DNA of 64,000 bases. Origin: Oleispirillum sp963678075 (lineage in GTDB: Bacteria; Pseudomonadota; Alphaproteobacteria; Rhodospirillales; Rhodospirillaceae). The translations under genes and the position numbers were made by a program. Positions 9,021-18,501 of the stretch are shown here, piece by piece (the first letter of the stretch is position 1; every line of letters starts with the position of its first letter). The DNA is taken from assembly GCA_963678075.2 (NCBI GenBank), contig CAXXPK010000003.1, positions 744,001 through 808,000 of the forward strand, read 5' to 3'. A model generated the notes under the pieces. That model had not been told where the DNA came from. It was given only the letters and a program-made list of their open reading frames with translations, and did not search any database.

Positions 9021-9033
9021 TGAGTCCTGAGAC

Positions 9034-9499
9034 TAGTGTTCTGCGCCACGTGAGGACGCACGTTGAGCGTCCGCTTTCTTGCCGAAGGGCAATCCCTTGC
9101 GATGCTGGCGCGCTGGCTTGCCCTGCCGCCCGAAGTCGGCGCAGGCGCTTCCGGTGTTTCCGGCCACGACGCTCGCCGCCTCGGCCGGGTCGTCGAGATG
9201 TTGGTAGCCGATCTTACCGCGCCGTCGTCGCGGAGATGAGCCACGTTCGTCTTAACCGTTGCTTCCGCAAGGTCTATGGCGCTACGGTGTTCGAATGGCT
9301 GCGCGGTTACCGCATGGATCGGGCGCGGCGTTACCCTCTTGATCCCGAGCAGAGCGTCACCGAAGTGGCCTTTCGCTGCGGTTTCAGCAGCTCCAGCCAC
9401 TTCGCTGCTGCGTTTCGCGAACGCTTTCGCTGTTCGTCACAGGAATACCGCAGGGAAGCCGCCGGTTCGGCGGTTGGTGACGGCGCGTTCGCCGAATGA
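9034..9499 (+). pseudogene. AraC-family regulator, C-terminal DNA-binding part (broken)
   Basis: The 3' continuation of the regulator interrupted by the IS. The first stretch reads LSVRFLAEGQSLAMLARWLALPPEV in one frame up to a TGA near 9240. The DNA-binding end then reads in another frame: MSHVRLNRCFRKVYG, WLRGYRMDRARR, and the second helix-turn-helix VTEVAFRCGFSSSSHFAAAF, typical of AraC C-termini. Part of the first helix-turn-helix appears to be missing at the frame change. With IS insertion, two frameshifts and a probable small deletion, this gene cannot be functional. Confidence 0.75.
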
Positions 9500-9559
9500 C
9501 GGCGGCGGTGCGATTCTCCCGTTACTCTTTCCCTTTCCCGCTCTCACCGGATCGACACG

Positions 9560-10475
9560 ATGACACGTTTCTTCGCCGAACCCCGCAAGGTCGCGGGGCT
9601 ACTGTTCGCCGCCCCGGTCGCCAACGCGGCGGGACATTCGTTCGTTCTCATCGTGTTGCCGGGTCTGGCACGGCGTCTCGGTTTCTCCGATCTCCAGGCG
9701 GGTCTGCTGATCGGTCTTTCCTCCCTCACAATGACTCTCGCAGCGCCGCTCTGGGGCTCGGCCGGAGACCGCACCGGTCGCTGCCGCGTCGTTCTCGTAG
9801 GGCTCGGCGCGGGAGCGACGTTTCTCTCATTCGCGGCAATGCTGGTGGCTTGGCGGTTGCGCGGCGGCGTTGGCGCCGATGCCGCGTTCACGCTGCTGTT
9901 TGCCGCACGCCTTGGGCAGGCGTGCCTTTGTGCGGGGCTGATACCCGCGGCCCAGGCGATTTTTGCCGACATCACCGCCCGCGACCGCCGCGCCGGAGGC
10001 ATGGGTCTGATGGGCGCGGCCTTCGGCATCGGTTCGGTTCTTGGCGGAGTCCTCGCCTGGCGGATGGCGGCGGATATGCCGGTCGACGCCCTTGCGCTCT
10101 TCGCCGCAACGATTGCCGTGTCTGCCCTGACCATCGTCGTGTGGCTTCCCGAGACACGCGTCTTCGCTCTTACCTTGCCGCCGCCGCGTTTGCGCCGACG
10201 CTGACCGTGCTGTTCGTGGCGATGGGGGCATTGGCCTGTTCCTTGGGTTGTTGCTGCCCGGCAATCTTGCGCAAATCAGCCTGCGTGTGGGTAATGCGTA
10301 GGCCGCCGCAGCCGGAGTTAACGCCGTTGCGCAGGGCATCGGAATGGCACTCGGACCAATCGTCGGCGTGGTGTTGCACCAGATTTCGCCGCAAGCGCCG
10401 TATCTCGCCGCCGCAATCGCCCTCTCGTGCGTCGCGCTGCTGGTATGGCGCGTACCCGAACCTTTCGCCGATTGA
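9560..10475 (+). pseudogene. MFS transporter of the siderophore-locus type (frameshift plus in-frame TAG)
   Basis: A major facilitator transporter. The first frame (9560-10204) shows about six hydrophobic helices, including LIGLSSLTMTLAAPLWGSAGDRTGR, a good MFS helix 2-3 motif. Near 10200 the frame changes. The rest reads as LGLLLPGNLAQISLRVGNA, an in-frame TAG, AAAAGVNAVAQGIG, then LALGP-type and PYLAAAIALSC helices, ending at a TGA at 10473-10475. The TAG falls where MFS relatives commonly have Gln. Position between an AraC regulator and a TonB receptor suggests siderophore export or import. Not functional as sequenced. Confidence 0.7.
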
Positions 10476-10558
10476 TCGTCTCGCGTTCGCCGAACGACCG
10501 CGCATCGTTTTGCTTTGGCCTAAAGTCGCCGCTCGATATCATTGCTGTGGGGGAAACG

Positions 10559-12622
10559 ATGAAGGCTTTCCGGTACGCGATCCTGCCCGCCGTGGCGGGA
10601 CTGGCGTTCGCCGCGCAGACTTCGGCCGAGGAAAATGGCGACGATTCGACGATACTGCCGACGCTTGAGGTCACGGCGCGGTAATGGAAGGAAGGCCCGG
10701 CCAAGATACCGGGAAGCGTAGCCGTCATTCCTGGTGGGCGCCTTGGTGGACCAGGGGGCGATACCTTCAACGCGGTGGCGGCCGCGATGCCCAACGTCGC
10801 GATCGAGCAATCATCGGTCCAAACCCATGTGGTGATGCGCGGCATGTCGGTGGCCAACACCGGGCTCCAGGACCCGGTCGGCTACTTCGTCGATGGTGTC
10901 GCGCTACCCTTTGGTGCGACTCAGTCCCCGGGCTTTTTCGGTCTACAGAGCATGGAAATACTCAAGGGGCCGCAAGGTACCCTTTATGGATGTAACACCG
11001 AGGCGGGTGCGATCAAGGTGGAGACCCGCGCGCCGTCGTGGACACCATCGGCTCTTCTCGATCTCACCGCCGGCTTCGCCGACGGCGCGGCTGGGCGCGC
11101 ACCGCTCGGCTCGGTCGAGGGCTAGGTGTCCGGCGCGGCGGTTCCCGACCGTCTGGCGCTCGGCCTGACCATTCGCGCCGACGATGCGCGCGGACCCTTC
11201 CGCAACCGCCTCGACGATGACGATTCCTCGGGCGATTCCAAGCGTCTGGGGGCGATCGCCGCGGCGAGCCTGATCGTTGACGACGACACCGACGTTTCGT
11301 TCAAGAGCACGGTCGCCCGCAACGAGACCGGCAAGCAGCGGATGCGCTATATCACCGGCGCGCGCGCCACGCCGCGTTTCGAAACCAACTACAACACCGA
11401 CGCCTGGGACGACAGCACCAGCGCGGTGCAGGCGGTGCAGGCGTTGCAGGTGAACCGGCGGATCGACGATGTCGAACTGACCGCGATTACCGGTTGGACC
11501 CACTATGAACGCGATTTCCAAATGGACGTCGATTCCACCTCGCTGGCGACCCTGCCCGCGCTGTACGACCATCGGGACGATGCCCTGTCGCAGGAAGTGC
11601 GTCTCGCTTCCGCCGATCCGCAGGCGCGGCTGAAGTGGTTGGGCGGCCTGCATGCCTATCGCCAATGGACCGACATCGGCTATTCCATCGGCACGCCGCG
11701 CGTGGTCCGCGACACCAAGATCGATCAGGTCGGCGTCGCCGGGTTCGGTCAGGTGGAGTACGCGGTCCTCGACCGCTTGCGCCTGGGCGTCGGCGCCCGC
11801 GTCGAACATGTCGCGCAGGACGGCAGCCAGGCCTATGCCAGCGCGGCGAAGACCCCCGCCCATGAGGCCGATCTCGATGTGACCACCCTTCTGCCTCGCT
11901 TTACCGCCGCCTTCGACCTGACGCCCCGGATCATGCTCTGCGCCTCGCAGGCGCGGGGCTACATGCCGGGTGGCCACAACTATGCGTTTGCCTCCGACCG
12001 CGCCTCGTTCTCCTGCGATCCGGAATACAGCTGGACCACCGAGGTCGGGGTGAAGAACCGCTCCGCCTATGGTCGCTTCGGTGCGGGCGTCGCGGCGTTT
12101 CGCACGGTGACCCGCGACAAGCAGGTGGTCGAGATCGCCGTCGGCGGCGCGCAGAGCTATTCCAACGCGGGCGAGGCGGAAGTCTACGGCTTGGAGTTCG
12201 AGGCGGATGCGGAAATCGTGCCGAAGCTGCGTCTTTCCGGCAACTTCGGCGTTCAGCAGGGCGAAACCACCGACTATAGAACCGCCACCGCCGACTATTC
12301 CGGTAACCGCTTGCCGATGACGGCCAACTATACCTGGGCGGCCGGACTCGACTACGGCAAGGGCGAAGGCGTGTTCGCGGGAACTCGGGTGCGCGGCTCC
12401 GGCCCCTATTACTTCGATAGCGCCAATCTGGTGCGCCAATCGGCCTTTGCTACCGTCGATGCCGAGGCGGGCTATGACTTCGGCGGCGTGCGCGTGTCGC
12501 TGTGGGCGACCAATCTGTTCGACGAGGGAGTCTACCCTCGCGGCCTCGTCACGCCGCTTGGCTAGATCGTCGAGGACGGCCCCGGACGCGAAATCGGCAT
12601 GCGTCTGAGTGCGAAATGGTGA
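10559..12622 (+). pseudogene. TonB-dependent outer-membrane receptor with three in-frame stop codons
   Basis: A siderophore-type TonB receptor. ATG 10559 begins a signal peptide (MKAFRYAILPAVAGLAFAA), then a TonB-box-like region, a plug domain (MRGMSVANTGLQDPVGYFVDG, MEILKGPQGTLYG) and a long barrel ending GREIGMRLSAKW. The whole length stays in one reading frame but is broken by TAA at 10682-10684, TAG at 11123-11125 and TAG at 12563-12565; the natural TGA is at 12620-12622. Each internal stop sits where a glutamine codon (CAA or CAG) would fit, for example PLG-stop-IVEDG. About 687 residues if read through, slightly short for the family. Presumed inactive. Confidence 0.85.
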
Positions 12623-13228
12623 GCGCGATGACCGAGAATACGTCCGCGCTTGGCGCATATCTGTTCGATCTGGTGCAGGCGCCGATTCGCTGGCAGGTGC
12701 TGCGCTCCGCTCTGGTGCTTGGCGTTTTCGACGTTCTTGGCGAGGGGGACTCGGCATCCGACGTGGCGGATCGCCTCGGGCTGAAGGCGGAGCGCACCGT
12801 TTCTTTCCTTGATGCCCTCGTGGCGATGGGGCTGCTGCGCAAGACCGGAGGCGTCTATAGCCCGGCCTCTGGGGCGGCGGCATACCTCGCTTCGGATTCT
12901 CCGACTTCGCTTGCCCGATCGTTGCTGCAACTCGGTGGTCTTCGCCACGTCGGGATCGAGCGGCTCCCCGATCTACTGCGCGGCGTGGAGCAGACGCGCC
13001 CTTGCGCCGAGGGGCGTGTTCGTCAGCTTCCACGAGGGGCTGGCCGATGAGCGTACGGCGCCGGAGACCCACGTGATCGGCCGTCTGATGCCCGCGTTGC
13101 GCGGGCAGGACGTCTCCTTCGATCTCGGTCGCATCGCCGAGGCGGCGCGACAAGCCGGATTCCTGCGGATTGAAAGCCGCCCGGTCGAGACCGCCTTCGG
13201 TCCGATGTGGGCGGACATTGCGCGCTGA
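12616..13228 (+). pseudogene. SAM-dependent methyltransferase remnant (central domain lost, frameshifted)
   Basis: The 5' part from ATG 12616 (or 12628) encodes a winged-helix dimerisation region typical of small-molecule O-methyltransferases: FDLVQAPIRWQVLRSALVLGVFD, then DVADRLGLKAERTVSFLDALVAMGLL. After about 125 residues the frame changes near 12980. The remainder reads only the C-terminal end of such an enzyme (LAPRGVFVSFHEG, then FDLGRIAEAARQAGF). The SAM-binding Rossmann core is absent, so a deletion of several hundred bases is inferred. It overlaps the receptor stop by 7 bp, suggesting former translational coupling. Confidence 0.65.
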
Positions 13229-13237
13229 TCTCGCGAA

Positions 13238-13271
13238 CGGAAAAGGCGGGGCAGAGGCTCCGCCTTTTCCG
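13238..13271. terminator. Bidirectional hairpin terminator between methyltransferase remnant and purB
   Basis: CGGAAAAGGCGG (13238-13249) pairs perfectly with CCGCCTTTTCCG (13260-13271) around a 10-nt loop. The A- and T-rich inner arms allow function for either strand; purB ends 18 bp away. Confidence 0.75.
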
Positions 13272-13288
13272 TGTCGGTTCGTGTCGTC

Positions 13289-14596
13289 TTAGCCGAAGAC
13301 GCGGTGGAAAATCGTATCGACGTGCTTGGTGTGATAGGCCATGTCGAAGACCGCCTCTACCGCCTGGGCGTTCATGCGCGCGGCGACGTCGGGGTCCGCC
13401 TTCAGGAAGTCGATGAAGTGGCCTTCGCCCGTCCACACCCGCATCGCGTTTCGCTGCACGATGCGATAGCTGTCTTCGCGGCTGACCCCGGCCTGGGTCA
13501 GCGCCAGAAGGACCCGCTGCGAAAAGATCAATCCGCCCAATTGGTTCAGGTTCTTCAGCACGGCGTCGGGATAGACCACCAGCTTGTCGATCACGCCAGT
13601 CAGGCGGGATAAGGCGAAGTCCAGGGTCACCGTCGCGTCGGGGCAGATCATCCGTTCCACCGACGAGTGCGAGATATCGCGTTCGTGCCACAGGGCGACG
13701 TTCTCCATGGCGGGCAGGGCGAAGCCGCGGACCATCCGCGCCAGTCCGCACAGATTTTCGGTCAAGACCGGGTTGCGCTTATGCGGCATCGCCGACGAGC
13801 CCTTTTGCCCCGGCGCGAAGTATTCCTCGACCTCGCGCACCTCGGTGCGTTGCAGGTGGCGGATTTCGGTGGCGACCCGTTCGACCGAGCTGGCGATCAC
13901 GCCCAGGGTGGCGAAGAACTGTGCGTGGCGGTCGCGCGGGATGACCTGGGTCGAAAGCGGTTCGACGGACAGGTCCAGCTTGGCCGCGACGTGGGCCTCG
14001 ACCGCTGGGTCGATATTGGCGAAGGTGCCGACCGCGCCGGAAATCGCGCAGGTGGCGATGTCGGCCCGGGCCGACAGCAGTCGTGTCTTGGCGCGCTGGA
14101 ATTCGGCATGAAAGCCCGCGAATTTCAGGCCGATCGTCACCGGCTCGGCATGGATGCCGTGGCTGCGGCCCATGCAGACCATGTCCTTGGTTTCCATCGC
14201 GCGGCGCTTGCAGGCGGCCAGCAGCTTGTCGATGTCTTCCAGCAGAATATCGGCGGCCTGGGTCAGTTGTACCGCCAGACAGGTGTCGAGAACGTCCGAC
14301 GAGGTCATGCCCTGGTGCACGAAGCGCGAATCCTTGCCGATGTGTTCGGATAGTTCGGTCAAGAAGGCGATGACGTCGTGCTTGACCTCCGCCTCGATCG
14401 CGTCGATGCGGGCGACGCGATCGGCGGTGTAGGGCAGGTTGCCCTTTTCCCACACGGTCTTCGCGGCCGAGGCCGGAATCACCCCCAGGGTGGCCTGTGC
14501 GTCGCAGGCGTGGGCCTCGATCAGGAAACAGATGTGGAAGCGGTTCTCGGGCTGCCAAATGGCGGTCATCGCGGGACGGGAATAGCGCGGGATCAC
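13289..14596 (-). CDS. purB: Adenylosuccinate lyase
   Basis: Adenylosuccinate lyase, 435 residues, acting twice in purine synthesis (SAICAR to AICAR, adenylosuccinate to AMP). It carries the fumarase/aspartase signature GSSAMPHKRNP, the TSSDVLDT and GRSHGIHAEP active-site segments, and the C-terminal domain ending FHRVFG. The start is a GTG at 14596 preceded by AAGGAG. It is intact but about 7.5 kb from purC, although the two are usually close in related genomes. The interval is filled by the lipoprotein protease and the decayed iron-uptake locus. Confidence 0.96.
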   Translation of the reverse strand: MIPRYSRPAMTAIWQPENRFHICFLIEAHACDAQATLGVIPASAAKTVWEKGNLPYTADRVARIDAIEAEVKHDVIAFLTELSEHIGKDSRFVHQGMTSSDVLDTCLAVQLTQAADILLEDIDKLLAACKRRAMETKDMVCMGRSHGIHAEPVTIGLKFAGFHAEFQRAKTRLLSARADIATCAISGAVGTFANIDPAVEAHVAAKLDLSVEPLSTQVIPRDRHAQFFATLGVIASSVERVATEIRHLQRTEVREVEEYFAPGQKGSSAMPHKRNPVLTENLCGLARMVRGFALPAMENVALWHERDISHSSVERMICPDATVTLDFALSRLTGVIDKLVVYPDAVLKNLNQLGGLIFSQRVLLALTQAGVSREDSYRIVQRNAMRVWTGEGHFIDFLKADPDVAARMNAQAVEAVFDMAYHTKHVDTIFHRVFG

Positions 14597-14693
14597 GGGG
14601 GGCTCCTTCTTCGGGTGTCAGGCGGCGAAAATCCGGCGAAGTGCCGGGTCTGTCAAGGACTAAGCGCCGCCGCGCCCCGTCTGGCGTGGCGGG

Positions 14694-15479
14694 ATGATGC
14701 ACGATATGATGATCGCCATGACCGAACCGCGCGACCCCTTTCTTTCCGAAATCGTTCTGCTGGCCGATCCGGCGTTGGCGCCGATCCTGGCGCGGGTGCT
14801 GCTGATCGCCCATCCGTTGGCCTCGCCCAAGACCCTGATGCGGGCGCGGCCGATCCTGACGGTGAAGCCGGTGCACGATGCGGCCGGGCTGGCGGCCCGG
14901 TGCGCGCGGCCGCTCAACGGCGCGCGGCTGTTGATTTGCGGCAGTGACGTGATCGTGCGGCGCGAGGTTCTGGATGCCTTTTCCGGCCCGTCCTATAACA
15001 TTCATCCCGGTCCGCCGGAGTATCCTGGGCGGTTCCCCTCGGTGTTCGCGCTTTACGACGGCGCCGCCGAATTCGGCACCACGGCGCACGAGGTCACGGC
15101 ACGGGTGGACGACGGCCCGATTGTCGCGGTGGACCGCTTCGCCATGCCGGACGGCATCGACCGCGCCGGATTGGAGAGTCTAAGCTTTCAGTCGGTGTTG
15201 CGACTGCTGACCGATCTTTGCCCCGCCCTGGTGGGGCCGGAGTCCCTGCCGCAGATCGGCGGCGCGTGGTCGGGCTGGGTGTGGCGGCAGGCGGATTTCG
15301 ACGCCCTGTGCCGTTTGCCCGACGACGTGGACGAGGTGGAGTTCGTCCGCCGCTACCGCGCGGTCGGGGAGGGACCGGACCACGCCCTGGAATTCATTCG
15401 TTTCGGCCATCGCTTTCGTCTGGATAATCGCCGCGCCGGTCCGGTGACCGTCGCCGGTTGCCCGCGTCCCGCCTCTTGA
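14694..15479 (+). CDS. Formyltransferase family protein
   Basis: A 261-residue protein resembling the N-terminal catalytic domain of folate-dependent formyltransferases (Fmt/PurN fold). The recognisable segment is YNIHPGPPEYPGRFPSVFAL, which matches the family Asn-His-Pro-Gly active-site loop, followed by FGTTAHEVTARVDDGPIV with the conserved TxHxV...D arrangement. No C-terminal Fmt domain is present, so it is not a standard methionyl-tRNA formyltransferase; the acceptor is unknown. Several Met codons lie close together (14694, 14697, 14706); I took the first, which follows GGCGGG. Confidence 0.75.
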   Translation: MMHDMMIAMTEPRDPFLSEIVLLADPALAPILARVLLIAHPLASPKTLMRARPILTVKPVHDAAGLAARCARPLNGARLLICGSDVIVRREVLDAFSGPSYNIHPGPPEYPGRFPSVFALYDGAAEFGTTAHEVTARVDDGPIVAVDRFAMPDGIDRAGLESLSFQSVLRLLTDLCPALVGPESLPQIGGAWSGWVWRQADFDALCRLPDDVDEVEFVRRYRAVGEGPDHALEFIRFGHRFRLDNRRAGPVTVAGCPRPAS

Positions 15480-15561
15480 CGGCGGGGCGGCGCCGACGCA
15501 CAAAGGAAACCCGCGCCCGGGGGTGGCGCTTTTCGCGGCAGGGTCGGGGAAAGGGTAGGGC

Positions 15562-17028
15562 TTGGCCAAACCTCAGGACGAAGGCGGCACCGGGCAGGCG
15601 ATCGGCAGCCTTCTGATCATTCTCGGCGCCGCGATGTGGGTGCCGGCCATCGCCGACCTCGCGTACGAACAGACCGAGTGGGCGGCCTTTGCCCTGTCCT
15701 CGGCCTTCACGGTCTTCTTTGGCGTGATGTTGCTGGCCTCGACCCGAGACACCAGCTTCGGCACCACGCCGCTGCGCCGCGCCTATTTCATCACGGTCGG
15801 CGCCTGGATCGCTCTGTCGATGTTCCGCGCTTTGCCGTTCTGGGCGTCCGGTCGTGGGGTTTCGTACTGCGACGCGGTGTTCGAAACCGTTTCCGGGTTC
15901 ACCACCACCGGCTCCACCGTGTTGACCTGGCTGGACACCATGCCGATCGGCATCCTGTTGTGGCGCGCCCTGCTGCAGTGGATGGGCGGTATCGGCATCA
16001 TCGTCATGGCAATCGCCATCCTGCCGATGTTCCGCGTCGGCGGCATGCAGATGTTCAAGTTGGAGAGTTCCGAGAAAACCAGCGACAAGATCTCCCCCCG
16101 GGTGCGCAGCATGGCGATCCGTATCGGTTGGGCTTATATCGCGCTGACCCTGGTCTGCGCGCTGACCTATTGGCGGCTGGGGATGACGCCGCTGGAGGCG
16201 ACCGTCCATTCGATGACCACGCTGTCCACCGGCGGCTATTCGACCTCGGACGATTCCATGGGGCATTTCAACAGTTTGTCGATGGAATGGGCGGGGACCG
16301 TGTTCATGCTGGCGGGCGGCACGCCGTTCGTTCTGTTCGTGCTGGCGTTCAGTGGGCGCGGTCCCTTCGTGCTGCTGCGCGATGCCCAGGTCAAACGGAT
16401 GATCGCCCCCGCCTTGATCTCCTCGGCGATTGTCAGCGCCTGGCTGGTCTGGGCCAACGATTTCGATCCGTGGACGGCGTTCACCAAGTCGATGTTCAAT
16501 CTGGTCTCGGTGATGACCACCTCCGGCTATGCCTCCACCGACTACAGCCTGTGGGGGCCGCCGGCGGTCGCCATATTCTTCTTCATGACCTTCGTCGGCG
16601 GCTGCGCCGGTTCGACGGCGGGCGGGTTGAAGATGTTCCGCTTCGAGATTCTTTGGCAGGATATCCGCAAGGAGACCCGCCGCCTGTTGTTTCCGCACGG
16701 GGTCTTTCCCGACATGATGGCGGGGCGCCCGGCCAGCGCCGATCTGGTGCGCGACGTGCAGGTCTTCGTTCTGTGTTATGCCGCCACTTGCGCCGCTCTG
16801 GTGCTGGTTTTAGCGTATTATGGGCTGGATTTCATCACCGCGCTGTCGGGCGCCGTCACCGCCCTTGCCAATGTCGGTCCGGGGCTGGGGCCGGTGATCG
16901 GGCCGGCTGGGAATTTCTCGTCCTTGCCCGATGGCGCGAAGTGGGCGCTGGATGCCGGGATGATCCTGGGCCGCCTGGAATTCGAGACGGTTTTCGTGAT
17001 GATGACCGCGCACTTCTGGTGCGACTGA
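15562..17028 (+). CDS. trkH: Trk-type potassium uptake protein TrkH
   Basis: The potassium-translocating membrane subunit of a Trk system, 488 residues. The four pore-loop selectivity segments are visible: SGFTTTGSTV, TTLSTGGYST, MTTSGYASTD and ANVGPGLGPV, each between hydrophobic helices, plus GGCAGSTAGG before the last pair. Start is TTG at 15562 after AAAGGGTAGGG. No trkA lies beside it, so the cytoplasmic regulator must be elsewhere. A hairpin with a T run follows the gene. Confidence 0.93.
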   Translation: MAKPQDEGGTGQAIGSLLIILGAAMWVPAIADLAYEQTEWAAFALSSAFTVFFGVMLLASTRDTSFGTTPLRRAYFITVGAWIALSMFRALPFWASGRGVSYCDAVFETVSGFTTTGSTVLTWLDTMPIGILLWRALLQWMGGIGIIVMAIAILPMFRVGGMQMFKLESSEKTSDKISPRVRSMAIRIGWAYIALTLVCALTYWRLGMTPLEATVHSMTTLSTGGYSTSDDSMGHFNSLSMEWAGTVFMLAGGTPFVLFVLAFSGRGPFVLLRDAQVKRMIAPALISSAIVSAWLVWANDFDPWTAFTKSMFNLVSVMTTSGYASTDYSLWGPPAVAIFFFMTFVGGCAGSTAGGLKMFRFEILWQDIRKETRRLLFPHGVFPDMMAGRPASADLVRDVQVFVLCYAATCAALVLVLAYYGLDFITALSGAVTALANVGPGLGPVIGPAGNFSSLPDGAKWALDAGMILGRLEFETVFVMMTAHFWCD

Positions 17029-17047
17029 ATCATCCCCACATTGTACT

Positions 17048-17071
17048 GGACGGCTCGCCGTCCTCCTTTTT
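17048..17071 (+). terminator. Rho-independent terminator after trkH
   Basis: GGACGG and CCGTCC form a short GC-rich hairpin directly followed by TCCTTTTT, 20 bp after the trkH stop and before the next gene start. Confidence 0.6.
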
Positions 17072-17091
17072 GCGACATTCGGAGACTCTTG

Positions 17092-17733
17092 ATGAAAGCG
17101 ATGATCGTCCCGGTAACCGCCTTCGGCCAGAATTGCAGCATCCTGTGGTGCGAGGAAACCATGCAAGGCGCCGTCGTCGATCCCGGTGGGGATTTGGCCG
17201 AGATTAAGGATGCGGCGAAGCGTAAGGGGGTCACCATCGTCAAGATCCTGCTGACCCACGGCCATGTCGATCACGTCGCCGGCACCGCCGATCTTAAGAA
17301 GGCGCTGAAGGTTCCGGTCGAAGGGCCGCATCAGGACGATGCCTTCTTGTTGGAGCAATTGCCGGATTCCGCGCGCGGTTACGGGTTTCCGCTGTGCGAA
17401 ACCTTTACCCCCGATCGTTGGCTGAAGGATGGCGATACCGTCAGCTTCGGCAAGGTGACGCTGAACGTGCTGCATTGCCCAGGTCATACGCCGGGGCATG
17501 TCGTGTTCTTCGACGCCAAGGATAAGGTGGCGGTGGTCGGCGATGTCTTGTTCCAGGGGTCGGTCGGTTGCACCGACTTTCCGAGGGGCAATTCCAGGGA
17601 TTTGATCGCCTCGATCCGTGGCAAGTTGCTGCCGTTGGGCGACGACGTGGTGTTCATTCCCGGCCATGGTCCGTTGTCGTCGTTCGGCGACGAGCGCAAG
17701 ACCAACCCCTATGTCCGCGACGACTTGTTCTAG
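17092..17733 (+). CDS. MBL-fold metallo-hydrolase (YcbL/glyoxalase II-like)
   Basis: A 213-residue metallo-beta-lactamase-fold hydrolase. The zinc-binding motif THGHVDHVAG appears near residue 60, with further metal ligands in HCPGHTPGHVVFF, VVGDVLFQGSVGCTDFP and the late IPGHGPLS. Length and the single-domain layout match the YcbL group related to glyoxalase II; the physiological thioester is not known. The chosen ATG at 17092 follows GGAGACTCTTG. It converges with radC, whose stop is 5 bp away. TAG stop. Confidence 0.88.
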   Translation: MKAMIVPVTAFGQNCSILWCEETMQGAVVDPGGDLAEIKDAAKRKGVTIVKILLTHGHVDHVAGTADLKKALKVPVEGPHQDDAFLLEQLPDSARGYGFPLCETFTPDRWLKDGDTVSFGKVTLNVLHCPGHTPGHVVFFDAKDKVAVVGDVLFQGSVGCTDFPRGNSRDLIASIRGKLLPLGDDVVFIPGHGPLSSFGDERKTNPYVRDDLF

Positions 17734-17737
17734 GGCG

Positions 17738-18487
17738 TTACAGCAGCTTCTTCTGGCGTAAGCTGACGTAGTGTCCGGGCGAGACGATGACATGGTCGTA
17801 AAGGACGATATCGACGGTGGCCAGCCCCTGCTTGATTTGCCGCGTGGTATCGACGTCGGCCTGCGACGGCGTGGGGTCGTCCGAGGGGTGGTTGTGGACC
17901 ATGATCACCGCGTGCGCCTTCAACTCCAGGGCGCGCTTGACCACCTCTCGCGGGTAGACCGGGGTGTGGTTGATGGTGCCGTGTTGCATCGCCTCGTCGG
18001 CGATCAGGCGTTTCTTGGTGTCTAGGAAGATCAGGCGGAATTCCTCGACCTCGGCGCGCGACTGGGCGGCGAGGCAATAGTCCATCAAGTCGTCCCTGGC
18101 GGCGAGCAATGGGCGTTCCACCACCCGTCCCTTCAGCATTCGGATCGCCGCGCCCTCCACCAGTTTCAGGGCGGCGACGGTGGCGTCCTTGACGCCGGGG
18201 AGGCTCATCAGGTCCTCGGGTGGGGCGGCGATCACCGACGCGAAATCGCCGAAGCGGGTCAGCAGGTCCTTGGCCAGAGGCTTGACGTCGCGGCGCGGAA
18301 TCGCCAGCGCCAGCAGCATTTCCAGCAGTTCGTAGTCGGCGAAACCGATCGAGCCGTGGTCCAGCAGGCGTTGGCGCAGACGTTGGCGATGGTCATGATG
18401 GTGCGGCGGCGGAAGGTCTTCCACCACGTCGGGAGGAGAACACGCGTCGCACAGACCCGGTGTCGCCGGTTTGTCGCCGTCGCCCAT
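17738..18487 (-). CDS. radC: RadC-family JAMM/MPN-domain protein
   Basis: A RadC (DUF2466) protein of 249 residues: an N-terminal helix-hairpin-helix region (MSLPGVKDATVAALKLV) and a C-terminal JAMM metallopeptidase-like domain with the zinc motif HNHPSDDPTPSQAD. The family was named for DNA repair, but a direct role is doubtful, and related proteins often accompany mobile DNA. The histidine-rich stretch HHHDHRQRLRQRL near residue 30 is usual in this group. It lies 14 bp after map on the same strand, so co-transcription is likely. Confidence 0.9.
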   Translation of the reverse strand: MGDGDKPATPGLCDACSPPDVVEDLPPPHHHDHRQRLRQRLLDHGSIGFADYELLEMLLALAIPRRDVKPLAKDLLTRFGDFASVIAAPPEDLMSLPGVKDATVAALKLVEGAAIRMLKGRVVERPLLAARDDLMDYCLAAQSRAEVEEFRLIFLDTKKRLIADEAMQHGTINHTPVYPREVVKRALELKAHAVIMVHNHPSDDPTPSQADVDTTRQIKQGLATVDIVLYDHVIVSPGHYVSLRQKKLL

Positions 18488-18501
18488 CGCGTTGCCCCGT
18501 T

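Larger units (their letters stand above)
8188..9033 (+). mobile_element. IS5-family (IS427-like) insertion sequence, full-length copy 1
   Basis: An 846-bp element bounded by near-perfect terminal inverted repeats: GGCTCAGGACCCATTAA on the left and, on the opposite strand of the right end, a repeat matching CTCAGGACTCATTAA. Both sides show the dinucleotide TA (8186-8187 and 9034-9035), consistent with a 2-bp target duplication inside a YTAG site. It carries two transposase frames in a -1 relation. It interrupts the AraC-type regulator. It is the only full-length copy in the window and the template for reading the deletions in the other four. Confidence 0.93.

Noticed and set aside
10682..12565. 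Reassigned TAG/TAA codons (glutamine) in the window
   Set aside because: Intact housekeeping genes (map, sfsA, ubiG, deoB) end in TAG and many end in TAA; true reassignment would extend them. Pseudogene decay by C-to-T change is simpler.
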